64,000 bases of DNA from Antennarius striatus (Eukaryota > Chordata > Actinopteri > Lophiiformes > Antennariidae), in contig NC_090778.1 in NCBI RefSeq assembly GCF_040054535.1, positions 8,750,001 through 8,814,000 on the forward strand, given 5' to 3'. Numbering within the stretch: the first letter of the stretch is position 1; every line of letters starts with the position of its first letter. The notes under the pieces are model-generated. The model had not been told where the DNA came from. It did not search any database and saw nothing but the letters and a program-made list of their open reading frames with translations. Positions 59,201-64,000 of this stretch are shown here, in pieces. The position numbers and the translations under genes are program-made.

Positions 59201-60968
59201 CAATACACAAGCCTTCCATGCCACATTCAGAAAGGGGTTACTAATGATATGAAAGATGATCTGCCATGTTAGAAGGCACTACAGTCTCTTCATTTCATCC
59301 AAATGTAAGGGTGGAACCAAAATAGCAATTTACTGTAATGTGAAATTTGAAATATCATTCTATGGAACTAGTAACCTTTTAGAAAGAAATAAGGAAAAGC
59401 AAGACATTCTATTTCTTTTCTTTTTTTATAAATGCAAGTGAATCCACACAACTGTTTCTCTACTACAGTATTTTGGGTACAGAAGACAGTGATACATCCA
59501 TTCCTAATGTAAGATAATGAATCTGAATACAGATACAGTAACTGAATGGGCAGTTATGCAGTAACCCAGCCTTCAATTAGAGTCAGCCTTAAGTAGCACA
59601 GATGGTCAAAATGTGAACTCAAGAAAAAGTGGCATTGGAAGTTTTATAAACAGGTTTCAACCTGGAGTACGAACGTCGAGGAAAAGAAGAGTTTCCGTTT
59701 CCTTCTAACATGGCAGGTGAAGGAAGTAGAAGGTGCAGTGAGTACAACCTCTCATGAGAAGTAGCAGCACCAAGTCAGAGGTGCAAACACAAATGTACAA
59801 AGAAAAAATTAAACACGTTGACACAGAATCTATTAACAAAATCTCATGGTCCATTTCAAAAGAATATACTGCACTGTTGGTGTTAATTGATAATATACAC
59901 TCAGCTTCTTTCAGCTCTCCTACTCTTGTCCCAGTTTTCTGTCCCCTCAAAGGACAGCCACATCCTTCACGGTGTAGTGGTTCCAATTCATTCATTTAAA
60001 AAAAGAAAACATTGGCATGTGGTTCATGGCTGGGTCCACTGGATTTCTTCACCACGTCTCCATTTCAGTCTCCTTGACCCTTTTTGTTCGTAACTCGGCA
60101 GCAATCAGATCAACGGAACTCAGGTTCTCCCCACGTCAGCCTAGCTGGTGGTGGCGGGACACTACGGAGATGAATCGGACAGAGAAACGCTCAGTGCTGC
60201 AGTCCAGCAATACTGTCCACATCAAGAACCCACGGGTGAGACAGTAAAGGCGGCGGTGCACTCACAACAGAAGTTCCCTGAAAAAAATGGAGACACATTC
60301 GAATGCCCAGATGTTACACTATGGTTTTACCTGCTGGGGCTTCTTATTGTTTGTTCATGTAGCCTCCACACCAGTACAGGGCGTGCATGAGGAGAGTAAG
60401 GAGCAAGGTACATGGACGAAGGCTCGAGGGGATTTTAAAAAGCTGTTTTAGCGAAGGTGCAAAAATCCTCTCATGACAGAGAGGATTGGATGAAATCTTT
60501 AAGAGCGAATGAGAGTAGATGTAAACAAAAATTGATTGAAATTAAAGAAAAAAAATGTTTTTCCACAAGTTTTGCAAACATGTGAAATCTCAGACTGAGT
60601 GGATGCTGGTTAAGTGTCTGACCAGTCCAGGGACCGAACAGTTACGCATGACACCAACACAGTTGTTTGATTTCCCACAAAGTGCCCTTTTGTCATCAGT
60701 GTCACGGTAAGAGTCTCTCTCTGGGTCAGAGGGTCCCAAATGACACAACAGCTGTTTAGAAGTGCTAAGGTGCTGCTTTGCTTTCTGCTACTCCACAGAA
60801 AGATTGCTTGGTCATTTATCTCATCTCCTCTTGAATCTCCATGTTCCAAACAAAAAGAAAAATCAGATACTTCATGTTAGTTTGCCTCCAACTGTTTCTT
60901 CTGACAAGTGGAGGCCAGAAAGGATTTTAGGTTGTTGGACAGGAGGCAGGAGGTGTTACATCTCTCCT
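56237..60968 (-). other. gene-free stretch, possibly the ralgds 3' UTR
   Basis: 4.7 kb downstream of the ralgds stop without exon-like or repeat-family signal. A minus-strand AATAAA (TTTATT at 56241-56246) could end the transcript. A 3' UTR of this length is plausible but inferred. Confidence 0.35.
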
Positions 60969-63944
<2,976 letters not shown>

Positions 63945-64000
63945 CTGCAGCGAGAGAGAAGCAAGCAAAGAAAAGGTTTGGATTTTGTCTGAAGTTAAAC

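Overview
This window is nuclear DNA of a ray-finned fish, most likely a percomorph teleost. Genes are split by short GT-AG introns, (CA)n and (TA)n microsatellites are common, and the mobile elements are fish types: an RTE-type LINE ending in a GAAAAGCCGAAAGGAAAAGAAG-like tail, an L1-type LINE, a Tc1-like transposon with long IR/DR ends, and hAT relics. The species cannot be named from the sequence.

Layout. (1) 99-4333, minus strand: exons 1-8 of a P2X purinergic receptor, best matched to P2RX7; the later exons lie off the left edge. (2) 4.3-28.4 kb: a gene-poor interval filled with mobile elements. These are an internally deleted RTE-type LINE (about 5287-8049), a hAT transposase relic (8572-8995), a second RTE-like LINE (about 12549-20135) split by a nested L1-type LINE (15104-19424, with a perfect 16-bp target duplication), and a dead Tc1-like transposon (21490-23116). 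(3) 28560-45528, plus strand: complete mmp11 (stromelysin-3), eight coding exons, 476 residues. Its first intron carries a 532-bp hAT-type MITE with a perfect 8-bp target duplication. (4) 48648-54188, minus strand: complete smarcb1 (SNF5/INI1, SWI/SNF subunit), nine coding exons, 373 residues, tail to tail with mmp11. (5) 54.4-55.8 kb: a TA-rich microsatellite cluster enclosing a 261-bp near-perfect palindrome, followed by a rearranged RTE copy. (6) 60969-63944, minus strand: the 3' exons of ralgds (Ral guanine nucleotide exchange factor) with its C-terminal Ras-association domain; a 4.7-kb gene-free stretch downstream is probably its 3' UTR.

The genes do not form a pathway. They are independent vertebrate genes: an ATP-gated channel, an extracellular-matrix protease, a chromatin remodeller core subunit and a Ras-to-Ral signalling GEF. 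The mmp11-smarcb1 tail-to-tail pair is conserved synteny with human 22q11.23, whereas P2RX7 and RALGDS lie on other human chromosomes. Intron-exon junctions were read by eye; reading frames close exactly across every junction listed. I found no sign of an undescribed defence, toxin or RNA system. The most informative unusual structures are the nested LINEs, the giant palindrome, a 127-bp insert bounded by a 36-bp duplication in an RTE copy, and a possible in-frame cassette exon in ralgds.
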